In this document: positions 7,250 to 16,581 of the stretch, piece after piece | How positions within the stretch are numbered: the first letter of the stretch is position 1 | Layout: each line of letters begins with the position of its first letter | Assembly: GCA_030148705.1 (NCBI GenBank) | Contig: JASBSY010000021.1 | Coordinates: 1-59,309, forward strand | DNA: 59,309 nt | Reading direction: 5' to 3' | Source: Pukyongia sp. | GTDB taxonomy: Bacteria; Bacteroidota; Bacteroidia; Flavobacteriales; Flavobacteriaceae | The notes under the pieces: generated by a model | The model's database searches: none | Told to the model about the DNA's origin: nothing | The model's input: the letters and a program-made list of their open reading frames with translations, nothing else | Program-made: the position numbers and the translations under genes

Positions 7250-9928
7250 ATGTCTGTTAAACACCTGCCAACCGCATTCAATAGAAAAATCAGTGCTTTT
7301 ATATCGACAGCCATCAATTGGATCTCGGTCTGGCTATCTTCAATCGTCAAGTTCGCTAAAGCTTCCTTCTTAAGCCTGCTCATCATTGCCGTTATTTTGT
7401 TGCTATTGACAAAAATGGACCAGGCACTCACCATGCTCGTGGACCTGGTAGAAAACGAGAAATTTAAGTGGGAGCTCCTACTGGCCTTTTTTATGCTCAA
7501 TGCCCTGGCATTGGCCTTATCCCATTATCCAATCTATAATTATTATGCTGCCAATCTGAATAACAGTGCTAAATTTACCAAGTGGTATGCAGTGTATCCC
7601 TTTCGAAAAACTTCGTCTGTTTCTAAGAAAGGTTACGTTCCTCACAATTGGCTCGTTAGGTTATTCAAGGTATTTATTTTCGAAGAACAGCCCAATGCCA
7701 GTTACCAGAAGGATGAACGTGCTCATTATTTAAGATATTCCATAGGACTCCTCATCTATACTGTCTGGTTGCTGTTTGTAATGAAAACCTTTTTACCAAA
7801 ACTCGAACTCTCAGAGGGACAGCAATGTGTGGCATGGACGATATTCTGGATCTCGATGCTACTGCCGCTAATCCACTACATCTTTGTTCGAATGGCAGTG
7901 AATAAAGCCAAACAGGACAACCATACAACTCCGCTCTACAGACGCCTGGCTAAGAGGTTTACCCTTATTTCTATAGGTTCCCTTAGCCTTCTCCTCTACT
8001 GTGTATTGGGTTCGGGCCTTTTTAGTCGCTTAGGTTTCTTTCTGATATTACTCTCAGGCTACCTCTTTATGTTTAATTATTTGTATTTCAGGCTTATACG
8101 AACAAAGCTTGAAGAAATTGTGGAACTTTATAAAAAACAGGGGTGGCGCATTACCTATTATCTGATGAAGGTATTGAAATGGACCCTTTTTCGTTCTGAA
8201 CACTACCTGCTCCTCTTCAGCATGAATTTCCTCATCGCTCTGGGAATCATTATCTGGACAACAATACAGGCAATTAAGGTGGCCTATCTACCCAATGCAA
8301 CGCCCATACTACTTGCTTTCCTGTATGCATATTACTTTATAATAGCCGCCGTAGGGAAGTATTTTTTCGCGTACAGGAAACTGAGAGAACAGCGGCGGGA
8401 AAAATATGGTGACAAAGGCCCGCATTCCTTGCGATTTAAACTGGTCTGTACGGTGTTGTTCCTCATGGCAATGGCAGCATTAATCGGTCTAAAGACCGAA
8501 TCCAGAGTACACGAACTCGAGTTGGTGGATTACAATAATGAAGAAAGCGTGAGGGAAGCAGATTTCTTTACAACTGTAAGTAAGTTACCCGGGGAAAATG
8601 TATTTTTTATAGCCTCCCATGGCGGGGGACTGAAATCGAATGCCTGGACTTTACATGTGCTTGAGCACCTGCAACACAAGACCAACGGCAAACTCTTGTC
8701 TCAAACGGTAGCTTTTTCCGGTGCTTCGGGAGGGTCGCTTGGACTTGCGCTCTATACCGGGCTTGCCGGACAGCTAAGCGATTCCATTTCGTCCAACAGG
8801 CAGCTTCTGAAAAAGCGTATTGATGCGATATCTCAAGGAAATTACACCTCATCCGATCTTGCAATGACCTTTGGTATAGATTCCTTCAGAAAGCTTTGGC
8901 CTTTTAATTCCGAATTCCAAATTCAGGACCGGCCTTATTACTCCATGATAAAGTACCAAAGCTACGTGGAAGACACTACGTATAAACGTCTTTCCAAACA
9001 AGCGTTCAGGTCGTTTTGGAAAGATGTGTACGATGACCGGGGCTATTTTCCGTCCCTTATAATGAATACGGCTTCAACCGTTGGGAAAAGAGGTGTGTTC
9101 TGGTCGGTTAACCCGAAGGATTTTGATGATATATTTCATTTTTCCGAAGACCTGGCTCAACTTAAACATTACAACCCAGAAGCCAACCCGGCCGAACAGC
9201 TGAAAACCCTCAGTTATTTCGAAGCCGTTTCGACTACCAACAGATTTCCGGTATTCAGTCCTGCTGCAAAAATTCCAGGATATGGTCATTATATCGATGC
9301 CGGAGCCATCGATAACAGTGGACTACTGGGCTGCCTGGATCTATACCTCTATATGATTTCAGAAAAACAAATTAAACCTCTGAATGGTAAAAAAGTAGTC
9401 TTTATCGAGATATTGAACAGCAAGGATCTTTACGTGGAATACATCCTAAACAATCTAATGGACAGACCGCTCTATAAGGACGAAATAGAAACAGATAATA
9501 TCATAGCCGATCTTCAAACCGCGCTGAATCTGGATAAGATCCCCGGCTATGTAAGCGAATTCATTGCCGATCAGGAGAACATAAAGTTAATCAGAATCTT
9601 TATGCCCCATAAGATTACCATAGGAGATGTGGAAGACTACCTTAAAGGTGATATTCGAATTGAAAAAGACAGGAATGAACTGCTGGTTAAATTGCGTAAA
9701 CACAACGACTCCATTAATTCCATAACGGAATATAAAGCCGATAAACCGGAGGGTATAAATCGCTACCTCCGGCCGTGGGCATACTATGAACCCACGCTTT
9801 CCCGACATCTCAGCAAATCGAGTTTACGCTATATTGAGGATATTCTCCATCACCGCATCATCCAAAAGCAGGTAGATTCAATTAGGGTGTTATTACACCA
9901 ACCCGGTGCAGACTCCCTGTCTCAATAA
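7250..9928 (+). CDS. Membrane-anchored patatin-like phospholipase
   Basis: About 892 aa from the ATG at 7250; the frame extends to a TTG at 7205. The N-terminal half has roughly nine hydrophobic segments (residues 30-440). The C-terminal half is a patatin domain: oxyanion loop SHGGGLKSN, nucleophile elbow GASGGS and the catalytic Asp in YIDAGAIDNSG, i.e. a complete Ser-Asp dyad. It should be a lipid acyl hydrolase acting at the inner membrane; the topology decides on which side, and I cannot determine it. The gene is convergent with pxpC and overlaps its end by 7 bp. The substrate is unknown. Confidence 0.85.
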   Translation: MSVKHLPTAFNRKISAFISTAINWISVWLSSIVKFAKASFLSLLIIAVILLLLTKMDQALTMLVDLVENEKFKWELLLAFFMLNALALALSHYPIYNYYAANLNNSAKFTKWYAVYPFRKTSSVSKKGYVPHNWLVRLFKVFIFEEQPNASYQKDERAHYLRYSIGLLIYTVWLLFVMKTFLPKLELSEGQQCVAWTIFWISMLLPLIHYIFVRMAVNKAKQDNHTTPLYRRLAKRFTLISIGSLSLLLYCVLGSGLFSRLGFFLILLSGYLFMFNYLYFRLIRTKLEEIVELYKKQGWRITYYLMKVLKWTLFRSEHYLLLFSMNFLIALGIIIWTTIQAIKVAYLPNATPILLAFLYAYYFIIAAVGKYFFAYRKLREQRREKYGDKGPHSLRFKLVCTVLFLMAMAALIGLKTESRVHELELVDYNNEESVREADFFTTVSKLPGENVFFIASHGGGLKSNAWTLHVLEHLQHKTNGKLLSQTVAFSGASGGSLGLALYTGLAGQLSDSISSNRQLLKKRIDAISQGNYTSSDLAMTFGIDSFRKLWPFNSEFQIQDRPYYSMIKYQSYVEDTTYKRLSKQAFRSFWKDVYDDRGYFPSLIMNTASTVGKRGVFWSVNPKDFDDIFHFSEDLAQLKHYNPEANPAEQLKTLSYFEAVSTTNRFPVFSPAAKIPGYGHYIDAGAIDNSGLLGCLDLYLYMISEKQIKPLNGKKVVFIEILNSKDLYVEYILNNLMDRPLYKDEIETDNIIADLQTALNLDKIPGYVSEFIADQENIKLIRIFMPHKITIGDVEDYLKGDIRIEKDRNELLVKLRKHNDSINSITEYKADKPEGINRYLRPWAYYEPTLSRHLSKSSLRYIEDILHHRIIQKQVDSIRVLLHQPGADSLSQ

Positions 9929-10773
9929 TCGATCCTGCTAAATATTATTTCGGTGGAAGCCGCTTTCTGTGCCAGGCTATCTATTGATCTTTCCGAGAGT
10001 TGGAGAACCCTGGCGTAACCTCCGGTAGTTTGAGCGTCTCTCATTAAAACGACCATTTTCCCGGAGGGTGTTAATTGAACCGTACCGGGTCTTACCGGGG
10101 CCGTAAGAATTTCTTCTGCCTTAAGCCTGTTTGAGTATTCGAGAATATAAGCCATCCTGTTACTCTGAGCTGAAATAGTAAATTGGGTCGTAAAAAGTGC
10201 GTGCTGCACTTCTGAAGTGAGTTTTGAAAACTCAGGACCGGGATAGGCCTTGATAGGGCTTTTCAACAGCCGGTCATGTGGTTCGGGCAGGAGATCTGGT
10301 TCCCGATTCTCAGCTGCTTTTCCAATACTAACTTTCGAACCTCCAATAAGCCTGGGTTCAGAAGTAATGCCGGAATAGAAACTCCTGCTTCCGAGTACTG
10401 TTTCCGAAGCGATTCCACCGCTTACGGCTAAATAGCCCCATACACCGGTGGCGGCCCTGCCTATAAAAACTTCATCGGTTTTGGAAATCGATATTTGGGT
10501 ATTCATAGAGTGGTTAATTCCATTCACCTGAACTTCAAAGTCGGCACCACAAACAGCTATATGACAGTTTTTGTGGAACCTGAATACCGGTCCCGGACTG
10601 GCAAATTCGATTAGCGCAGAGTCTAAAGGATTTCCAGCCAATAAATTGGCATAGGTAGCGCTTCTGCCATCCATAGCGCCGCTTAAGGGCACCCCCTGAT
10701 TCCTGAACCCGAGGCGACCGGCATCCTGTACCGAACAATATATTCCCGGTTTAAGTACCTCAATCATTTTCAA
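9922..10773 (-). CDS. pxpC: 5-oxoprolinase subunit C
   Basis: 283 aa, carboxyltransferase A/B-type domain (the former urea-amidolyase-related/KipA family). The motifs are SVQDAGRLGFRNQGVPLSGAMD at the N-terminus, split by the conserved GVP, and later PGPEF and SNRMAY segments. With PxpA and PxpB it forms the ATP-dependent complex opening 5-oxo-L-proline (pyroglutamate) to glutamate. It is the last gene of the leftward operon and overlaps pxpB by 14 bp. A start two codons later (10767) is also possible. Confidence 0.92.
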   Translation of the reverse strand: MKMIEVLKPGIYCSVQDAGRLGFRNQGVPLSGAMDGRSATYANLLAGNPLDSALIEFASPGPVFRFHKNCHIAVCGADFEVQVNGINHSMNTQISISKTDEVFIGRAATGVWGYLAVSGGIASETVLGSRSFYSGITSEPRLIGGSKVSIGKAAENREPDLLPEPHDRLLKSPIKAYPGPEFSKLTSEVQHALFTTQFTISAQSNRMAYILEYSNRLKAEEILTAPVRPGTVQLTPSGKMVVLMRDAQTTGGYARVLQLSERSIDSLAQKAASTEIIFSRIDY

Positions 10774-11479
10774 TGTGTTCCAAATTATACTTGCCTGTAC
10801 GCAGCTCCTTTTCTATCTGTAAATATTCTTCTTCGGAAACGGCTTTAAATTTTAACCGGTCTCCCGGCCTGAATAGTGAGGGCGGTGAATTCTGTGGCGA
10901 AAAAAACTCTAGCGGACTTCGTCCAAGAACATGCCAGCCACCGGGCGAATCCATGGTGTAAATCCCGGTTTGTGCACCGCCTATCGCTACTGATCCTGCG
11001 GCTACTGTTCGTCGTGGGGTGGATTTTCTGGGAGTGTGAAGTCGCTCGTCCAGACGGCTTAAATAGGGGAACCCGGGTAAGAAGCCGATAAATCGTACCG
11101 TATAGACCGGCTTGGTGTGTAATTCGATCACTTCAGAAGTAGAAAGTTCACATTGTGCCGCCAGAAAATCAAGATCCGGACCGAATTCATTATCATAACA
11201 TACAGGAACTATCCTGATCGCCGTTTCGGTTAAACTTACTGAATTAAATGTGAGTTCCCGTTGCAGGACATCAATGATCTCAGCTGACTTCTTATTAGTT
11301 TTGAAGTAGGCCACAACTGCACGGTAACTGATCACAGTCTCGATGAGATCGTTCTTAAACCTGGATCTTAAAAATTGTTCACATGCCAAAATCTCTTGCA
11401 GGATAACCTCTCCGGATTCCTCAGGCCAGTCGATCATTACAGCGTTTTCACCAAAGTGTCGAATATTAAGGCCTCTCAT
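10760..11479 (-). CDS. pxpB: 5-oxoprolinase subunit B
   Basis: 239 aa, carboxyltransferase C/D-type (KipI family). Landmarks are the YTVRFIGFLPGFPYLSRLD stretch around residue 130, TPRRTVAAGSVAIGG and the terminal SPGGWHVLGRSP. In Bacillus subtilis the homologue was first known as a kinase inhibitor, but together with PxpA and PxpC it is the oxoprolinase. The 4-bp overlap with pxpA and the 14-bp overlap with pxpC show a coupled operon, and all three subunits are present and intact. Confidence 0.93.
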   Translation of the reverse strand: MRGLNIRHFGENAVMIDWPEESGEVILQEILACEQFLRSRFKNDLIETVISYRAVVAYFKTNKKSAEIIDVLQRELTFNSVSLTETAIRIVPVCYDNEFGPDLDFLAAQCELSTSEVIELHTKPVYTVRFIGFLPGFPYLSRLDERLHTPRKSTPRRTVAAGSVAIGGAQTGIYTMDSPGGWHVLGRSPLEFFSPQNSPPSLFRPGDRLKFKAVSEEEYLQIEKELRTGKYNLEHIEND

Positions 11480-12213
11480 TTTAATTGAATGTTATGCTTT
11501 TTTAAGCGGGAGATTATAAACGTGATAATAGAAACAGAATTCGCATGATCCCCATGAACGCAATAGGTATTGGCTTTTATGGGGACATGTTTTCCTGAGA
11601 CGCTTTCTACCACCTGCTCTTCTATCATCATTAGCAATTGCTTCCAGGCTGATTCCGGCGAATTAATGATCGCTGAAGGTTCACTGCGGCTTAGGAGTCT
11701 TGCTTCGTCCGTATATCGCCTGTCGATAAATGCCTCGAATTCCAGAGGCAATAGGTTTTCTGCCTTTCGGTGCAATACGGAATTATGCAAGACGTACAAC
11801 TTGGGGCGTATTCCTGTTGCGAGTATGGCCTCCACCACCGCATCACTGGCAGCCCCATCCTCTGCTGTATAATTGTACAGTGCACCGTGTAATTTAATAT
11901 GGTGCAGGGGTTCATTCTCACTTTCACAAATCGCGATAAAATCCTGCAGTTGGTGTAATACCGCTTCGGTAAGTTCCGATTTAGTGAGACTCATCACTTT
12001 TCTACCAAAATTATCTTTATCCGGAAATGAAGGATGTGCTCCTACCTTTGTGCCGTGTTTACGAGCAAGTTTAATTGTTTGCCGCATACTCTCCTCCGAT
12101 CCGGCATGGCCTCCACAAGCGATGTTACAGGAAGAGATGTACGGCATAATTGCGGCGTCGTTTCCGCTACCTTCACCCAAGTCGGCATTAATATCGATAT
12201 ACCTCACACTCAT
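11476..12213 (-). CDS. pxpA: 5-oxoprolinase subunit A
   Basis: 245 aa, LamB/YcsF family (an (alpha/beta) barrel unrelated to the LamB porin). The N-terminus YIDINADLGEGSGND is diagnostic, followed by CNIACGGHAGSEESMR, GTKVGAHPSFPDKDNFGR and, near the end, YCVHGDHANS. The acidic and histidine residues in these motifs form the active site region. Length matches the family (about 245-255 aa). It overlaps the transporter gene upstream by 4 bp, and pxpB downstream by 4 bp. Confidence 0.95.
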   Translation of the reverse strand: MSVRYIDINADLGEGSGNDAAIMPYISSCNIACGGHAGSEESMRQTIKLARKHGTKVGAHPSFPDKDNFGRKVMSLTKSELTEAVLHQLQDFIAICESENEPLHHIKLHGALYNYTAEDGAASDAVVEAILATGIRPKLYVLHNSVLHRKAENLLPLEFEAFIDRRYTDEARLLSRSEPSAIINSPESAWKQLLMMIEEQVVESVSGKHVPIKANTYCVHGDHANSVSIITFIISRLKKHNIQLK

Positions 12214-13430
12214 CCGGCGAATACTTTATATAAACTTCTTAGGCTTAAAATCAGTGTAATGAATACAATGAGGAGCCCTAGACCGTTTAGCCATTTTGAG
12301 TTTCGGTAGATCCCCAGGATGTTGGTGCGGTTCATTACCCAAAGAAGGAATCCTGCAATAACAGGTAAGAGCAAGCCATTGGCTACCTGTGCGAATCTTA
12401 TTACCTCAATTGGATTTATGCCCAGGGATGCGAATATCACTCCAATCGATAAAATAACTACCCACACAGCTCTGAACCTGGCAGTCCTCATATCTTTTTC
12501 CCAACCAAAACATTCCGAGGCCACATAAGCTGCGGCCAAAGGTGCGGTAATGGCCGAAGTAAGCCCTGCGGCAAACAGTCCGATACTAATCAGGTATTTA
12601 GAATAAACCCCGAAGACCGGCTGTAAAGCCACAGCCAGATCGGCTGCACTGGAAACGCCCTTGGTATTAACAGCAGCGGCACAAATTATTATAGCCATGG
12701 AAACCACCCCACCTAAAATTATGGAAACCACCGTATCTGTCCTGGCAGCCCGAAGGCCTGATACGTCTTTCCATTTTTCTCTTACCAGGGAGGCATGAAG
12801 AAAGAGGTTGTAGGGAACTACTGTTGTTCCCACTATTGCGATCACCATTAACAAACTGCCTTCAGGCATAGTTGGTATAAACATTCCATGCAATACTTCA
12901 GTAAGGTTGGGGCGGGTACTAATGGCGGTAATCAGAAATGCGATACTCATAATCACTACCAGTGATATTAATGACTTTTCAATAAGCTTGTACTTACCAA
13001 TGTATAGAATGATAAAGGCTATCATTCCGAGAATGAAGCTGAGATAATTCAATCTTAGGTCAAATATCTCGACCACAGTACTGTTGAACGCTGTTTCAAG
13101 TCCCAGAATCCCCCCGCCTATATTGCCCGCCTCATAGGCGGCATTTCCTATAAGGATGGCTGAGAGAATCATAAATATCGCCAGGTATTTTAACACAGGG
13201 GTTTTGAGTTCCTGCCTCACGGTAGCAGCGAGCCCGGAGCCGTGGATTAATCCCAGGCGGGCAGCCATTTCCTGCAATACGATAGTCGCAACGATCGATA
13301 GCAGCATCGCCCATAAAAGCGTAAATCCATATTCGACCCCTGCTAAAGTACAAACGGTTACTGTTCCCGGGCCGATAAACGCAGCGGCGACCAGGGTGCC
13401 GGGACCAATATTTTTGAACAATCTGATCAT
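12210..13430 (-). CDS. Nramp-fold transporter lacking the metal-binding residues
   Basis: 406 aa, about 11 hydrophobic segments, recognisably the Nramp (SLC11/MntH) family. Residues 9-70 line up with TM1-TM2 of MntH. The TM1 motif DPGN reads GPGT (residues 20-23), so the metal-ligand Asp and Asn are absent. The TM6 motif MPH reads VPY (residues 205-207), so the ligand Met and the His are absent too. It is therefore unlikely to be a Mn2+/Fe2+ carrier. It heads the pxpABC operon with a 4-bp overlap to pxpA, like ycsG in Bacillus. The likely role is uptake of 5-oxoproline or a related amino acid, which is inference. Confidence 0.85.
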   Translation of the reverse strand: MIRLFKNIGPGTLVAAAFIGPGTVTVCTLAGVEYGFTLLWAMLLSIVATIVLQEMAARLGLIHGSGLAATVRQELKTPVLKYLAIFMILSAILIGNAAYEAGNIGGGILGLETAFNSTVVEIFDLRLNYLSFILGMIAFIILYIGKYKLIEKSLISLVVIMSIAFLITAISTRPNLTEVLHGMFIPTMPEGSLLMVIAIVGTTVVPYNLFLHASLVREKWKDVSGLRAARTDTVVSIILGGVVSMAIIICAAAVNTKGVSSAADLAVALQPVFGVYSKYLISIGLFAAGLTSAITAPLAAAYVASECFGWEKDMRTARFRAVWVVILSIGVIFASLGINPIEVIRFAQVANGLLLPVIAGFLLWVMNRTNILGIYRNSKWLNGLGLLIVFITLILSLRSLYKVFAG

Positions 13431-13457
13431 CGGGAGGTTTGAAGCATGAATTTAAAC

Positions 13458-13489
13458 AAAAAAAGGGATACGCTTCGGTATCCCTTTTT
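13458..13489 (-). terminator. Rho-independent terminator after the M16 protease gene
   Basis: Stem 13462-13471 with 13478-13487 (GTATCCC/GGGATAC core), loop of six bases, followed on the minus strand by a run of T. The A-run on the other side gives it bidirectional symmetry. It ends only about 28 bp before the Nramp-fold gene start. Confidence 0.85.
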
Positions 13490-13508
13490 CATTATTCGGC
13501 AAATGTAA

Positions 13509-16376
13509 TTATTGGGCTACTTCCTGTAGCTTGATCTCTTCTCCGTTTTTATCGAGAAGTACCACTTCATCAAAGCCCATATCCCGGAACTGGGCGAACT
13601 GAGTAGCCGCATCACCAACAACCAGGTAGGCCATTTTAGATTCGTCCAGGTATTTGTTAGCGAGTTCCTTATGTTGCTCGAGCGTCATATTCCTGATAAC
13701 GGCTTCTTCGTTCTCAATATAATTCATTGGCAGGTCGTAACTGCTCATTTCCTGAAGCATCCCCAACAAACTGAATTGAGTTTCGAATCGTCTTGCATTC
13801 GACTTAATAAGCGCGTTTTTGGTAAACTCAAGATCCTCTTCACTAATACCGTTCTTGTATTCGGCAATCTGAGTTTTGAAAATATCCACCGATTCACCTG
13901 TGGTGTTAGTACGTACACTTGAAGAAGCGGTAAATGTTCCCGGTATCTTACTACCGCTGAAACCGGTTCTTGCCCCATAGGTATATCCTTTCTCTTCTCT
14001 GAGGATAAGGTTAACGTTCCCGCTGAAAGAACCACCCAACTTATAATTCATCACTTCCGCCGGATAGAAGTCCGGGTCGGTGCGTGGTAGGGCGATATAT
14101 CCAATATTGATAACCGACTGTTTTGCATCCGGAATATCTACAAAATACAGAGATGCCTTATCGCGGGTATTTGCAATCGGGTATTCAGGAATGGTTACTT
14201 CCTTGGCTTCCCAACGTTTTTCCAATCGGTTTAAATTCTTAAGGGTTTTGTCCTTATCGATCTTACCCACAATATGGAATGTGCTTATTGATGGTGAAAA
14301 ATTCCGATTGTAGAATTGTTTTAAATCCTCTATGGTAATCGCTTCAACAGACTCGACTGTACCTGTAGTAGGCAGACTAAAGATGTGATCTTCCCCGTAC
14401 AATAATTTATTGTAAACGTTATTTGCAACTGTATTCGGGTTCGATTCGGAACGTTTGATATCGTTTATCGTCTTGGTTTTAATCCTTCCGAATTCTTCCT
14501 GATCCCAGCGCGGTTCTAAGAGAATTTCCTCTACCAATTTCATGGTTTCATCGAAATTCCTAACCAGGGTATTTCCACTTACAACAATCGACTCTTTAGT
14601 GGTGTACATATTGATATTGGCCCCGAGCATTTCGATTTCCTCTTCCAATTGTTCCGGAGTTTTATTTGCCGTCCCTTCCATCATTATGTCGGTCATAAGG
14701 TTAGCCACCCCGTTCTTATCTTTGTCATCCAGTAAATGCCCTCCTTCGATAACCAGGCTGAAATTTACCGTAGGAATTTCATTCTGCTCAATCCCATAAA
14801 CTTCCATGCCATTCGAAAGGGTGGCAGTCCAAGTATCGGGAATATTAAGTTTTGGGGTTGGCCCTTGTTCGGGCTCGATAGACCTGTCGAAAGCCGATGG
14901 TGTTTTTGCGATGGCTTCATTAGAATCTTCGATAGTCTTCTCCACATTTTCCTTTATCTCTTCTTCCACAACAGGTGCTTTAACAGAGTTATCGGCGATA
15001 AGTTCCATTTGTCCCTTTGGAACGAAGCTGGTCATGACGTAAGGTTTGTCTTTTATATACTGCTCATATACACGCATTACATCTTCCTTGGTTACTTCTT
15101 TTATATTTTCGATATCCTTTTCAATAAATCCGGGGTCACCGGCAAAGACGTTGTATTGCGCTAACTGAAACGATTTTCCAAGTACGCTGCTGATACCGTT
15201 ATAAAATTGTGTTTCCAGTCCGGCTTTAATCCGTTCTATGTCCCGTTCGGTTACTCCTTCAGTTTCGAAAAGTGTAAAAGCTTCGTCAATTCCGGCTTCA
15301 ACATCATCAAGATCCACACCTTCATTGGCGGTAATAATGATATGGAATTCGCCGGCAATCTCCTGGGAATTGTTATATGCTGCTGTACGGGCTGTTAGGT
15401 CCTTCTCTTTAACCAGCACCTTATAGAGCGGGGCTTTTTTTCCACTAGATAGTATCTCTGCAAGAAAATCAAGGGCATAGGCATCTTCAGTATATTGGTG
15501 AATTGTTGGCCACACCATATTGAGTTGAGGTGCCGTGGCGAAGTTATCTTCGTGATACAAGCGTTTAGACTCTTCCAGCGTAACCGGTTGTGGGTCTAAA
15601 GGTAGAACCTCCTGACGACGTTTTATTTCCCCGAAATATTTCTCGATCAGCTTTTTGGCTTCATCCTTATTGAAATCTCCGGCCAGTACTATGGTGGCGT
15701 TATTCGGACCATAGAATTTATCGTAAAACTCTCGAACGTCATCCACCGTGGCATTTTGAAGATCTACTAATTCTCCTATCACCTGCCAGTTATACGGGTG
15801 GCCTTCAGGGTAAAGGTTTTTATCCAGTACCCAGTTAGTATGTCCATAGGGACGGTTGTCCACTCGTTGTCTTTTTTCATTTTGAACTACCTCCTGCTGA
15901 TTGTAAAAAGCCGATTCGGTTACGGTGTTGATTAGATAGCCCATTCGATCACTTTCCATCCAAAGCACCATTTCCAAAGCGTTTTTGGGAACGATTTCGT
16001 AGTAGATGGTTCCGTCTTTCCAGGTACCACCGTTTAATGTACCTCCGGCATCCTGGATCTTTTTAAAGAACTGGTCCTGAGGAACATTTTCAGACTCCTG
16101 GAATAACATATGCTCAAACAAATGAGCAAAACCGGTTCGACCGGTCTTTTCGCGATTAGATCCAACCCCGTACTGAATGGCTACGGAAACGATCGGGTCG
16201 CTCTTGTCCTGATGTAACACTACATCCAGGCCATTTTCCAATTCATATTTTTCGAATTCGATTGATAAATTTGCACTTTCTTCAGCTTCAGCTTCTTTGT
16301 CCTTACAGGAAGTAAAAACTAAGGCCACAGCAAATAGTGCCAGAAAGATTTTTTTGGTGATTAATTTTGAATACAT
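13509..16376 (-). CDS. M16 family zinc metallopeptidase, two-domain lipoprotein
   Basis: 955 aa. The N-terminus has a hydrophobic segment ending FTSC (Cys at 24), a Bacteroidetes-type lipobox, then an acidic linker, so it is probably a periplasmic or outer-membrane lipoprotein. The first half holds the inverted zinc motif HLFEH (His85, Glu88, His89) with the downstream Glu region (NQQEVVQNEKR). The second half (from about residue 510) is a second M16 domain without the zinc motif, as usual for tandem pitrilysin-type proteins. It should degrade peptides in the envelope. It is a monocistronic unit by its own terminator at 13458-13489. Confidence 0.93.
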   Translation of the reverse strand: MYSKLITKKIFLALFAVALVFTSCKDKEAEAEESANLSIEFEKYELENGLDVVLHQDKSDPIVSVAIQYGVGSNREKTGRTGFAHLFEHMLFQESENVPQDQFFKKIQDAGGTLNGGTWKDGTIYYEIVPKNALEMVLWMESDRMGYLINTVTESAFYNQQEVVQNEKRQRVDNRPYGHTNWVLDKNLYPEGHPYNWQVIGELVDLQNATVDDVREFYDKFYGPNNATIVLAGDFNKDEAKKLIEKYFGEIKRRQEVLPLDPQPVTLEESKRLYHEDNFATAPQLNMVWPTIHQYTEDAYALDFLAEILSSGKKAPLYKVLVKEKDLTARTAAYNNSQEIAGEFHIIITANEGVDLDDVEAGIDEAFTLFETEGVTERDIERIKAGLETQFYNGISSVLGKSFQLAQYNVFAGDPGFIEKDIENIKEVTKEDVMRVYEQYIKDKPYVMTSFVPKGQMELIADNSVKAPVVEEEIKENVEKTIEDSNEAIAKTPSAFDRSIEPEQGPTPKLNIPDTWTATLSNGMEVYGIEQNEIPTVNFSLVIEGGHLLDDKDKNGVANLMTDIMMEGTANKTPEQLEEEIEMLGANINMYTTKESIVVSGNTLVRNFDETMKLVEEILLEPRWDQEEFGRIKTKTINDIKRSESNPNTVANNVYNKLLYGEDHIFSLPTTGTVESVEAITIEDLKQFYNRNFSPSISTFHIVGKIDKDKTLKNLNRLEKRWEAKEVTIPEYPIANTRDKASLYFVDIPDAKQSVINIGYIALPRTDPDFYPAEVMNYKLGGSFSGNVNLILREEKGYTYGARTGFSGSKIPGTFTASSSVRTNTTGESVDIFKTQIAEYKNGISEEDLEFTKNALIKSNARRFETQFSLLGMLQEMSSYDLPMNYIENEEAVIRNMTLEQHKELANKYLDESKMAYLVVGDAATQFAQFRDMGFDEVVLLDKNGEEIKLQEVAQ

Positions 16377-16500
16377 ATTTAAGATTATTTTAAGAGGTTT
16401 TAAATATACAACAGCCGGTTGGGAGTTATCTTAACGAACTGTTAAAAACGATTTATCTTCTTAACGCTGAGCGTTTCAGAATATTATATATAGTCTATCC

Positions 16501-16581
16501 ACTGGTGCGCTTTCCACTGGCGTGCTTTTGCAAAGCGTGCTTCAATCAACTGGCGCACTTTTGTAAAGCGTGCCTCTATCA
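16501..16581. repeat. 33-bp tandem repeat reaching into the comM stop codon
   Basis: Units 16516-16548 and 16549-16581 match at 28 of 33 positions. A partial unit at 16501-16515 precedes them. Each contains the near-palindrome GCTTTTGCAAAGC or its variant. The second unit ends exactly on the comM stop codon. Confidence 0.7.
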
